A stretch of DNA of 64,000 bases from positions 72,433,876 to 72,497,875 of the forward strand of contig CM056576.1 of assembly GCA_029721435.1 (NCBI GenBank), written 5' to 3'. A program made the translations under genes and the position numbers. Every line of letters starts with the position of its first letter. The stretch's first letter is position 1. The notes under the pieces were generated by a model. It was given only the letters and a program-made list of their open reading frames with translations. It searched no databases and was not told where the DNA came from. This document shows, one piece after another, positions 9,995 to 20,140 of this stretch. The stretch comes from Gymnothorax reevesii. Lineage: Eukaryota > Chordata > Actinopteri > Anguilliformes > Muraenidae.

Positions 9995-11429
9995 TTCTGG
10001 CAGTTCGTGTTGCCACTAAAACGCGAGATTTACATCTGCTGCAGGTGTCATAATCAGTTGATGAGATTTGATAAAACCCGTTGCAGATACATGCAGCAAG
10101 AGTGTGATCACAAGCGCGAACTGTTAGTCTCTCAACTAAGGGACTTCAAACAGGCCGTGTTCGAAACCGCGCTCTACGGTCTACATACTACTCTCCCTAC
10201 ACACTAGTCGCACTACTCGGTTCTCCCTACGAGCGGACCCTTCCTCCTTCTTCTTCTTTTGAATTATGTGGTGATTTACACACCAATTTGTGTATTACCG
10301 CCATCATCTGTGTGGTATAAAATAATGATTTATGAACGAACCCGTTTGAGAAATTAATATTTTCCATTGTGATCTATAAAATAAAGTCCTCTTAACCTAA
10401 TAATACGCGGAAGACCTAAGGGGGGAAAATATGCATTCGTTTTGAGGAGATTGAAACAGGATGTTTAGCCAACCTGACTTTAGCCAACCTAAAATAGCAA
10501 TTTTCGACCCCCCCGACCGGCATTTCGCCGTTATGCATTACCTGCTGAAGATGCGGCCAAGGACACAACGGAGTCAATCGGCCCGCCGTCAGCGTTTCAT
10601 CAGTGCGCTTATGAATATACATCAGAGGTAAGATGCCATTTAAAAACAAGTTTCTACTTTCACTCAGCTTACTTACTCCCAGTGGATGATGTGAACAGAT
10701 GAGAGTGAAATGTTAACCTGGCTTCAACCAAAAAACAGTTGTCAACCAAAGAATGACCACGAAGAAAGTGTTCTTTAAATTACCATTTTATGTTAATTAT
10801 CATGCATAATGTTATCGTATTTCTACTTGAAACAAAACTTAAACCCAAACAGTTACGTATAATGAGCAGAACGCGCCAAATGATCTGCAAATGAAATTGT
10901 AGGGAAAAAGTAGCCTACATTCACAATTCGCATTAACCCCTTAGCGCAGTTATATACACCTGAATTCATGAATACCGAAATGCAATGGCTAAATTGATTC
11001 TTTAATTGAATTTTTGAATGGTTTACTTCAATTGAACAATTTTGGCCAGTATCTGCAATACAAATACTGAGTGATGAAGCATTAATTAAGCTCTTGCACA
11101 ACCGGAAAAAAACTCCTTTATTTGTATTCTGCATAAAGGGGAACATTTGAGCTCAGATATATTAAAATAAGATACAAAATAATAAGATGGCAAATGTGAA
11201 TTTAATCTTTAAAAAACAGTCAAAATGCAATAATTTCATAGAAATATTCCAATGAGAAATTTAATAAATTACTTCAATCACTTTTCAATTATTACATTAT
11301 CATATAGTTTAAGAAAATGGCTCTGTAAATAATTGCATTAAATAGTTAACAATGTATATGAAATTATTTAACAACATTCAATACATAGTCCAATTTATAA
11401 TTTAAAATATTGTCCTTTATAGTTGGGTT

Positions 11430-12401
11430 CGAGAGGGCCATACTGCTGGGTGAATCCCCAGGGTCCCCTGTTGCGCCTGTATTTTGAGGGAGGTGACCTG
11501 CGGAAGGACTTTCGCCTATGAAGGTCATTGCTGGAGAGCCTTAGCCGTCTCCTGGGAGAGAATGACCATGGATGGGGGAAGTCGATAGAGGTGCTGGTGT
11601 TTGTGTACTGGCTGGCCTTTGGAACGTCCTATCGGGTCGCGCCAGAGGCCTTTGACATTCCCCGCACCTCATGCCATGACATGATCCACCGGGTCAGTAA
11701 GGGCATCCAGGGGGTTTCCAGGAGGCTCATCCACCTCCCCACCCCCGAAAAGCTGCAGGAGATTGGAGCCGGGTTCCAGCAGCTGTCTGGTTCCCCAGCC
11801 TTTGGTTGGGTGGGTGGGAGCATTGATGGCTGCCATGTCCGCATTGTTCCACCCGGGCGGTTTGCAGTGGACTGTTACAACAGGAAGCTCGGTCCAGTTC
11901 CAGGCCATCTGCGACCTCAAGGGTCGCGTTCAGGATGTGGTGGTGGGCTTCCCCGGCTGCGTCCATGATGCCCGGGTCCTGAGGTGCAGCCCCTTCTATG
12001 TCCACCAGCTGTACCCACCTCGTGAATGGTGTCTGCTGAGTGATGGCGGATTCCCGTGCTTGGCAGAGCCATTCCAGGAGCCTGTCCGGAATCCTGTGGA
12101 GACCAGGTACAACACCAGGCTGTCCAGGGCACGGTGCGTGGTGGAGAGGGCAGTTGGGGTCCTCAAGGCCAGGTGGCACTTCATTTTCCTGAGGGCACTG
12201 GAGGCGAAGGTGGAGTTTGTGCCTGAGGTCATCTGTGCCTGCATTTTCCTGCACAACGTCTGCCTCAGGAATGGGGACGTCTTGGAGCCTGAGGTCAAAG
12301 ACGAGGATGACGGGGATGATGGCGATGATAGGGATGATGTCGAAGCCCACAAGCCACTCCAGCGGTCCGGGGACACCCTCAGGGACAGACTTGCAGCATA
12401 A
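11430..12401 (+). pseudogene. Harbinger DDE transposase with frameshift and stop
   Basis: This is the nuclease domain of a PIF/Harbinger transposase. The N-terminal part includes GWGKSIEVLVFVYWLAFGTS. The first catalytic aspartate is in GGSIDGCHVRI, the second in FPGCVHDARVL, and the glutamate in CVVERAVGVLKARW, followed by FLHNVCL, all diagnostic of the family. The frame shifts near 11885-11900, between YNRK and SVQFQAICD, moving from the frame of 11528 to that of 11763. A TGA at 11517-11519 breaks the upstream part of the same frame. All three catalytic positions survive, so only two visible lesions separate it from an open frame. After the domain there is an acidic tail rich in D (about 12295-12345) ending at TAA 12399-12401. 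Confidence 0.88.
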
Positions 12402-13988
12402 GTGTTTGCTTCTGATGTTCCCATTGCAGTGCTGCAAGAACATAATTTTTGTGAGTTTTGTTTTTTTTTTTGGTTTGTGTTACTCTGCCCAGGGAGTTCG
12501 TAGTTCCTGATTTATCTAAAATGTTAAGAGTGATTCACCCCTGGTGTACATAGTTGTCTTATAGTTCTTTAATTATTGCCTCTTAAAAATCCAACCCCTC
12601 GTCCGAGTCATAAGAGCTGGAAACAGGTAAAGTATAGGACTGCCAGGCAGGGAGAAGTGGGTGGGTTTAGTGGGTGGTTTAACCACCTGGGCTGATACAG
12701 TAACCATGAAGGCCTGTCTTGATCTACCTGGAAACGTGCTGGCTAACAGGGCTCTGGTAAAACTATGTGGACCAATCACCTGCTTAGCGGATAAGTCATG
12801 ATTACAGAAACATTGCTGGAAGACCCATGGTTAAGTGTAGAAGTCAAAGGTCTCTCCCTCAAACATGGTGCTGGACAATGAAAGCTAAAAAGAAGTTGCT
12901 CAATTCATGTATGATCGTTGCCACCTGAAAAAGAGGGGATTTTAGTGAAGTTAGTCAACAGGTTGATATTTCACTTTTTCATGTTCCCTTGCAATATTTA
13001 ATACATTTCTGCAGAGCAAAAAACAGACGCAACACCTTCCATTATTATTTAGGTTCTCTCAGGCAATGCAATTTGTGTGCGTATTCCATGGTACTTGACA
13101 GTTTTTTCTCTCTTGCTAGGCTGTTATGCAAAATCAGACCAGAGTAATGTAAAAGTATATGAAAATACACCATGCATTAAACCAGCTGGTCACAACTCTA
13201 ATATCACTTTTTGTCGCATATATTTTCATGGTCACTTGAAAATCAACAACGCTGCCGTTTTCCCTCTACTTTATTAACTTTTTCCCAATTCAGAACAGAA
13301 TTATACAAAAAGCATTTTTTGTTCACATTTTGATTAAGCTCACAATCCCCATCATCATCTTGTTTCATTTGTGTTGACTGCAGTGCATATGATTTTTCAA
13401 CTTACTTTATATTTCTGTTTGAGGTTCTCCCATTTCTGTTTTATCCACTGTGGCTCCACCATTCTCTAGGCCATGCTCCGTTACGAACATTCTACAGAAA
13501 CATAACATCGGTGACATTGACCTAACTGAATATAAGCATTTCCTAACGTTGCAATACACCGACAATATTATTTACATACTGAAATCCTCTGACCGCCGCA
13601 TTGAGCCCCACTGGGAAGAGCGCCTCATTGCAGGCTCTCCACGAGATGAGGCGCCCTGTATCTTCATCTGCCCCTATAAGAAACGGACAAACGAGCAAGA
13701 TGTGCGTAGTTAGATCCAACATGCTGACAGTATATAACCGGACGGAAACGTTCTTTGCAACTCTGAAATAATACATTCAATACACCTTCAGCTGAATATT
13801 ATTTTACCATATATAACCCGTATTACAAGATTAAAAATTTTACTCACATTTGTATTGACGCTGCTCCTGGCTGGTGCCGTGTCGTCTCCCACAGGTTCCG
13901 ATGTTTTGCAGTTAAAGTGGCTTCTTATTTTTTCTCAGCGAGTTTTTTCCTGGCAGTTTACGTCGCGTTGCATCTTGGGCAATTTGTG

Positions 13989-14335
13989 TTTGAATAGTGT
14001 GCATACGATGCACCCACAAAATATCTGCACGATCTAGTATACATCCGGGAACTTCTTCCGGACACAAACTCACTCCCCACGCATCAGTGAACACCCTACC
14101 CCCTAACTCTGATGTAATTGGCAGTGTTAATTTACGAGGTTTCGAGCACAGGTAATTGAATAGTGAGCTTGCGATGCACCCACGAAATATTTTCCCGATC
14201 TAGCATACATCCGGAAACTTTTCGCGGTCACAAAATCACTCCCCACGAATAAAAACACCATGTCCCCTTAATCTGACGTCATCGGTAGTGCGAGCAGTGC
14301 GAGTAGTAAGTTAGTGCGCGGTTTCGAACACGGCC
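13989..14335. repeat. Duplicated right terminal region of the Harbinger element
   Basis: Two related units lie in tandem, 13989-14156 and 14157-14335. Both begin gaatagtg, then cgatgcacccac, then atacatccgg. The first unit ends in a decayed terminus (ggtttcgagcacagg) and the second in the intact terminus. The element therefore has an internal, older copy of its own right end. Confidence 0.75.
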
Positions 14336-14483
14336 ACAGATTCACATTGGCTGGAAGCACAACATACCACGCCAGGGCCAGGCACCCCCTCACGTGGGTC
14401 GCCCGGAGCCAATGACAAAAGATGTCATAGATTCTGAATATTAAGGAAAAATGAGTGCGCTGATTGGATGGTTGTGATCATGT

Positions 14484-14575
14484 GACCTAGTGGCAATTAT
14501 TCTGAAATCGTACGAAAGTGTGCAGTGGGTAGAAGGACTTCACCTACCCACTGCAGATGGAGTGCTAACAGATAC
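14484..14575 (-). repeat. Inverted repeat, right copy (partner 3216-3310)
   Basis: See 3216-3310. It includes a hairpin with tacccactgc arms. Just downstream, acagcccagcaaaa...atggtgacggcgca is directly repeated at 14586-14620 and 14637-14666. Confidence 0.7.
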
Positions 14576-14666
14576 ACAGATGAAAACAGCCCAGCAAAAC
14601 GTTATGGTGACGGCGCACCAGAGACACATAAACACAGCCCAGCAAAATATGGTGACGGCGCACTAG

Positions 14667-15480
14667 GCAGAGACACTTGGTGGTAATAATAATAATAGTA
14701 ACAATCGGCTAATAATGTTCCTACCTATTTGAAATTTAGTCTACCCCTCCCTGTCGCGTTCTTTTTCTTTCAAATGCCCGGAAAAGGCTCAACTGTCGAC
14801 ATTTCTATAACATTACCGGACCGAGCCCTAATCATCACGTAGGCGGTAGGCTACGTAGTGTAGAAGAAGAATATTGCGCCAGAATTCAAAATCACTTAGT
14901 GACAGATGACGTAAATGACAATCATTGGCCTTCATGTTGGGCTTCAATTAATTGGCTTAAAAATAAGTGGACTCAGCATGTTTAGCCTATTACAAACCAG
15001 TATCTTTATTATGCCCTCCCCAAAAACAATAAAAAAAAACCCTTAAAATATTTATTTTTTTCACACCTTCAAAAGAATTGTACTCACAGTGCGTACAGGA
15101 TTCCGGCTGGCAGCGCCACTGGTACCAATGATTTAAAAGTGCTGTTTATAAATTATGAGTAGTTGTTAGAAAAATTAATTCACGGATTTAACAGAGCCCC
15201 CTTTCTGGGTGTAGGCTACATTGGTTTCGCGGGCATTGGTCACACTCTCTTTCTATTCTCAAAGTGTACTGGGCTGTCTGCGCTTCCAGACAACATTTTT
15301 TTGTCCAACCGAGTTTTAGGACAACTCTCGAGTGGTCCCAGAAAGTCGGACCAGAATGGAGGATGACGGTCCGTTTATTGAAACACCCAGAAAAAGACGG
15401 ACTGTCCTATCCAAGCGGGGATAGTCCGTCGCTGGCTCGGACGGTCTGCCATGTTTTTTGAAACAGCCCCCCTCTTCTCT
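14667..15480. other. Intergenic segment with a small hairpin; no gene seen
   Basis: AT-rich at first. Around 15290-15460 there are phrases gtttattgaaacaccc and tttttgaaacagcccccc in opposite orientation, with the hairpin gacggact...agtccgtc at 15396-15430 between them, suggesting a degraded palindromic MITE. No protein domain. Confidence 0.35.
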
Positions 15481-15486
15481 TCTTTT

Positions 15487-15874
15487 TTGCACATTATTCC
15501 GCCAATACTGTCGTCATGGCAATCGAAATATATTGGCATCATAGGGGAAGTTTAACACGTCCTTGCCAAATATGAAAGTAATCGGTCAAAAATTTCAGTC
15601 ATAGCCTACTGCGTCCTTAAGGAAGTGTGTACGTTTCATCACAAATTGGCGCGTCATTCCGCCAATACTGTCGCGATGGCAACCGCAATCAATAGGCATC
15701 ATTAGTGAAGTACAACACATGTCTATACCAAACGTGAACAAAATCGGTCCAAAATCACAGCCTGTAGAGCATCCACAAGAAAGTGTCTACAGACGCAGAA
15801 GTGGTTGCTGCAGCCGCGGAGGCACCAAGTGAATCCATAGTAGCCACCCGACTTCGTCCGGGGGCTACAATAAG
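15487..15874 (+). repeat. Tandem-repeat module ending in a hairpin (copy 1 of the CAATAAG type)
   Basis: Two degenerate ~170 bp units (attattccgccaatactgtc ... gaaagtaatcggtcaaaaa and a diverged second unit from 15650) are followed by a hairpin at 15841-15867 (tagccacccg / cgggggcta) and the end caataag. The same family recurs with more units at 38225-38785. Confidence 0.75.
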
Positions 15875-15879
15875 TCCAT

Positions 15880-16900
15880 TATGTGTAAAAAAGTGGAATG
15901 ACACAGGGAATAGGTATTGAAGACATTAAGAAAAGCAGGCGCTAAAAGGCATGGAAAGCCAAGAAACCTTCTGTAATCTGTCAGTATTTAGAAAGCAATC
16001 CTGCTCCCCATCAGTCCAAATTAATACTAGCTGTTTTAGTCCAAATTGATGGCCTATAAAAAGGTTTCTCATTACCAAGGCATCACACAAGAAGCATCTT
16101 ATGATGGGTAAAAGCAAAGAACTCTCTCAAGACCTTTGCAACCTTATTGTTGCAAAAAATACTGATGGCATTGGTTACAGACATGCAACTTCTGAATGTA
16201 CCAGTGAGCAATGTCGAGGCCATAATCCAGAAGTGGAAAGAACATCATTTCACCATCAACCGGCCACGACCAGGTGCGCCTTGCTAGGTTTCTGACAGAG
16301 GAGTCAAAAGAGAAATCAGAAAAGTTGTCCAAGAGCCAAGAACTACTCGCAGAGAGCTTCAGGAATACTTAAGAGTTAGCAGGTAATTGTTTCAAAGAAA
16401 ACAGTAAGTAATGCACTCAATTGTCATGGCCTCTATGCATGCTCATCGGGAAAGATGCCACTGCTGAAGAAAAAGCATTTCGAAGCTCATTTAAAGTTTG
16501 TTGCACAACATTTGGACAAGCCTATGAAATGCTGGAAGAATGTACCGAGACATTATTGACAAGAATCTGCTGCCTTCTACCAGGATGCTGAGGATGAAAC
16601 AAGGGTGGACATTTCGGCAAGACAATGATCCCAAACACACAGCCAGGGAAACTTTCAATTGGTTTCAGAGAAAAAAATAAAGCTTCTAGAGTGGCCCAGC
16701 CAATCACCCAACTTGAATCAAGTTGAAAATATAATGAAAGAACTGAACAGCGACATGCCGTCAGGCGTTCTGAGGGCCTTTAGTAACCGCAACCTTTACT
16801 GCTCGAATGCCCTGAAGCTGTTCTCATTTTAGTCCTCCTGATTAACAATCAAACAATTTTCGACTGAACAACCAAGACCAATACATGACCCATAATAAGC
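15880..16900 (+). mobile_element. Decayed Tc1-like transposon (family F)
   Basis: The leader (aatgacacagggaata) and coding start match the fragment at 62775-63057 in the opposite orientation. From about 16099 the translation gives a Tc1 helix-turn-helix start (GKSKELSQDLCNLIVAKN). It is then broken by several frameshifts; traces of the second and third catalytic regions remain near 16620 (acaatgatcccaaacacaca) and 16690-16730. It is non-functional. Confidence 0.8.
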
Positions 16901-17135
16901 AATGATTATGAACATATGAATGCATATTGCCTATATTTATATAATAGACATAGCATTAGAAGGATGGCAATATAAATGCAAAAAATCAAAAACTTTCGCT
17001 GACTTCGCAGCATTTATTTACGCCATCCTTACAATTGTAACTCAGCTCTGCATCGGGCCTAACAACTCCCCTAAGCCATGGCAACATAATAGGGAGTATT
17101 AGAATAATAATTCTATAGCACATCAATATAGAACT

Positions 17136-17461
17136 GGGTGGCACGGTGGCGCAGTGGTTAGCATTGCCGCCCCACAGCAAAAAGGTTGTGGGTTTGATTC
17201 TGGCCTGGGGCCTTTCTGTGTGGAGTTTGCAAGTTCTCCCTGTGTTTGTGTGGGTTTACTTCGGTTTCCTCTCACAGTCCAAAGACATGCATATCAGGTT
17301 TATTGGAGACACTTAATTACCCATTGGTATGAGAGTGAATGGTATGTGCGCCCTGCGATGGATTGGCAAGCTGTCCAGGGTGGGTCCCTGCCTTTGTCCG
17401 TAGTCAGCTGGGATAGGCTCCAGCTCCCTAGTGAGAAATAAGCAGGCAGAGAATGGATAGA
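17136..17461 (+). mobile_element. tRNA-derived SINE, full length
   Basis: Starts gggtggcacggtggcgcagt with an A-box-like tggcgcagtgg (17148-17158) and a B-box-like ggttgtgggtttgattc (17183-17199) at tRNA-like spacing. A conserved body follows (acagtccaaagacatgca, cctgcgatggattgg, cagctgggataggctccag) and the tail gaatggatagatgga. This is the common fish SINE layout. It would be transcribed by RNA polymerase III from the internal promoter. Confidence 0.9.
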
Positions 17462-17464
17462 TGG

Positions 17465-18470
17465 ACCTATAGAACCCCTCTATAGAAAAGAAAATTCTAT
17501 ATTGCTGTTCTATAAGACCTTGCTATAGAACACCCTAGTTGAAAAACCTGTGCAATAGGACTTTGATGGTCTTAAGGACCTTCTAATAGAACAAAAGCTT
17601 AATGGGAAAGACATCTAATGCTGCAAATGATTCTGATTTCTCAGTACGCTTATGATATATATTCGAGCTGAGGAAATTCTAGCAAATTCTACAAATTCTA
17701 TTCTTTGTATTAGGAACTTAAAAATTTTTAAACACAAAGGCATATCCTCAAAATCTTATTTATATCAATCTTGATCTTTAGCATTTTAATACTCAGGTGG
17801 ATCTTGAATTTGGCATGACAGTGAGTGGTGCAAATTTGCAGTTTGTCAGCAGAGCAGATGTGAAGAAAACCACCTACACCCTGTGCGAAGGCCGTGTTCT
17901 CCAGGAATGAGCTTGCTGGTTGCAGCTTGATGGGGAAACGGTCTAATGCATTTAAGGACCAAGCAGAAAGACCAAGGCTAGATGAAAATCAAGTAAATGC
18001 TATAATATGTAAGTAAACAATTGAATGTCAGTTGCTTTGCTTAAGAAGAGCCTGGAATCAGAGCATGCCAAGAGGATTAGAGGAGACGCCAAATCGAACA
18101 CCAAGTAATTTTTGTCAATTCACCCGACTGCTTGCTTACCAGTATAACAATAGCTAAGAGACACAGATAAGCGACAGTTGATCTTACCTGGTGCCAAGTA
18201 ATTGGGGTCTGATGTCGACAAATAAGCCTGTCCATTTAAGGTAGCGTGTAACCTTAGGGGGTCTGCTGTCTCAAAAATGGTCAATGTGCTAAAAACGTTC
18301 TACGAGAATCCTATAGAAAAAGTTCTATAAAGCTGTTCTATAGAAATTTTCTCTGGAACTGTTTCCATTAGAACTTTTTTCAATAGGACTTGAGGCACTA
18401 AAGTTCTATAGAAATTCAATTGAATGGTCCTATTGAAGTTCAATAGAACATTTTTAGCTGGGATTAAACG
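17465..18470. repeat. TTCTATAGAA-rich element with inverted ends
   Basis: Both ends, about 17465-17600 and 18290-18465, are dense in ttctatagaa, tctatagaac and gttctataa, in both orientations, while the middle is ordinary AT-rich sequence. This looks like a non-autonomous DNA transposon with repetitive subterminal binding sites. Exact ends and target duplication could not be fixed. Confidence 0.5.
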
Positions 18471-19219
18471 GATTCTCATGGCATATTGCTTAATGAGCCT
18501 CGCAAACCAATTTATGAAAATCTACATGAGCGCAGAATTTATAAGGACATACTAATATTTTAATGCCAATTGAGCGCGAAAGAAAACGCCAAATAATTTT
18601 GTGGTGCAATGTATTACAATACTATCAAAAATAAATTTTACTGTCATTCAAGCAATTAGTCTGAGGTATTGCAGCTAATCAGGAAAAGTAAACTGTGGAT
18701 GGTTTAGGTTATTATGTATTGAAATGTGAGGTTTCTGAAGGCCTTTGTTACTGCCGACGGACTGCCTCTGGAACTGAAGATCAGAGTTCATAGAAAAGAC
18801 CCCCGGAACAATCAAGATTTGAAGACAGTTTGTGTGGAAGAATGGGCCGAAATCAACAGAGCAATGCACGCGACTAGTTTCTCCGTAAAGGCGGCGTCTT
18901 GAAGCTCTCATTATTAACTTCGGTGACCCTGCCACCACTTTCACTGCTGACTAAAATAATTACCAGTCCCAGGAATACGTGCAAACAATCGTTTGTCCTA
19001 AAGATTGGTGGCCAAGAAGTTTTGAGTTGAAATGCTCAACTTCATTTTTCTCGAAATGTGAAAAAGTGACCTAACTGGTTCTTGCACGGAGGGCTTCATT
19101 TATTTTGATTCACTTCTATGTGTGGATTACTTGAGTTGTTATTGACATCTGGTGTAAATTACATGTCAATAGCCCCATTAGAAATATATTTACTCAGAAA
19201 AATGATGACGTGTTCAATA
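18471..19219. other. Unannotated stretch
   Basis: AT-rich with no ORF carrying a recognisable domain and no clear repeat structure. Confidence 0.5.
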
Positions 19220-19475
19220 CTTATTTTCCCCGCTGTATATATAGTGAGGCACTGTGGGAGTAGCGTCCTTGCCCATGAACACGCTGCGAGGGCTGTGGCA
19301 AGGACTCGAACTCAGAACCTTTCAATCCCAAATCAGCACCACCCCGTCCCCGAAATCCATCTATCCTCTTTACCTCTTCCTTACTAGGATCACATGGGAG
19401 CTGGAGCTTATCCCAGCTGACTTTGGGCGAAAGGCAAGGACCCACCCTGTACAGCTCACCAATCCATGAAGTTTG
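19220..19475 (-). mobile_element. Fragment of the tRNA-derived SINE, reverse orientation
   Basis: Read on the minus strand it contains ggattggtgagctgtacagg, gtcagctgggataagctcca and ggatagatgga, matching the 3' half of 17136-17461. A tRNA-like head (gttcgagtcctt on the minus strand near 19305) is present in degraded form. Confidence 0.8.
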
Positions 19476-19591
19476 TTTCCAGCGCACAACACATGCATTT
19501 TACTCATGAGTTCATCTACTTTTTCTATGTGGCACTGATTGCATTTTATGGAAAAATGCAAACTCTGACCATGAAGAAACACACCTTATAG

Positions 19592-19793
19592 CAGGGGTAT
19601 CAAACTGACCCGTAAACGGGCCAAGAGGCTGCAGGTTTTCACTCCAACAATGCAGAAGCGCACCTGATACAACTAATCAGTTGTGCAGGCCTAGATCAGT
19701 TTATTAAATCAGTGCTTTCAAGTGAGTTTCTGCTGGGTAGGATTGAAGACCTGCAGCCTCTTGGCCCGTTTACGGGTCAGTTTGACACCCCTG
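19592..19793. mobile_element. hAT-type palindromic MITE, 202 bp
   Basis: Ends caggggtatcaaactgaccc and caggggtgtcaaactgaccc (complement of the right end) continue into long matching arms with ggcccgtttacgggtc. The 8 bp flanks are CCTTATAG (19584-19591) and CCTTATAT (19794-19801), 7 of 8 identical, as expected for hAT. Confidence 0.85.
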
Positions 19794-19857
19794 CCTTATA
19801 TTATAGTACATTCCACTGTATTAATGAGAATAGTGCTTGCACTGCAAACAAAATGAC

Positions 19858-20140
19858 TCAGAAATCAGAGTTGTGACCAGTCATCAAGTTCAAGTCAAAT
19901 CAAGTCACTGGTCATCAGTTCAAACTCAAAGCAGACGAGGGAGAGCAATGAGGAGTGAAAGAGGGCAGGGGAACATATTTCCCCACTCTGCTTGTTAGGC
20001 AGCTCATTGTCTAATTTGTTCCCCTGCCCCCTTTCACTCCTCATTGCTCTCCCTCGTCTGCTTTGAGTTTGAGCTGATGACCAGTGACTTGATTTGACTT
20101 GAACATGATGACTTGGTCACAACTGTCAGAAATCAACTGA
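19858..20140. repeat. Foldback element with ~120 bp arms
   Basis: The left arm, including agcagacgagggagagcaat and caggggaaca, is complementary to the right arm (tgttcccctgcc, ccctcgtctgctttgagttt). Symmetry is centred near 20000 with a loop of about 40 bp. No coding potential. Confidence 0.85.

Larger units (their letters stand above)
10153..14335 (+). mobile_element. PIF/Harbinger transposon, 4.18 kb
   Basis: The ends ggccgtgttcgaaaccgcgc (10153-10172) and its exact complement (14316-14335) form a perfect 20 bp terminal inverted repeat. ACA flanks both sides (10150-10152 and 14336-14338), a 3 bp duplication as expected for this superfamily although not the common TWA target. The element contains a Harbinger transposase at about 11430-12401. 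The second protein usual for Harbinger (a Myb/SANT-like partner) could not be identified; open frames at 13077-13277 and 13450-13713 have no recognisable motif. Confidence 0.88.

Noticed and set aside
17148..17199. A tRNA gene
   Set aside because: A- and B-box-like sequences are present, but they belong to the head of a SINE and no cloverleaf with paired acceptor and anticodon stems is evident.
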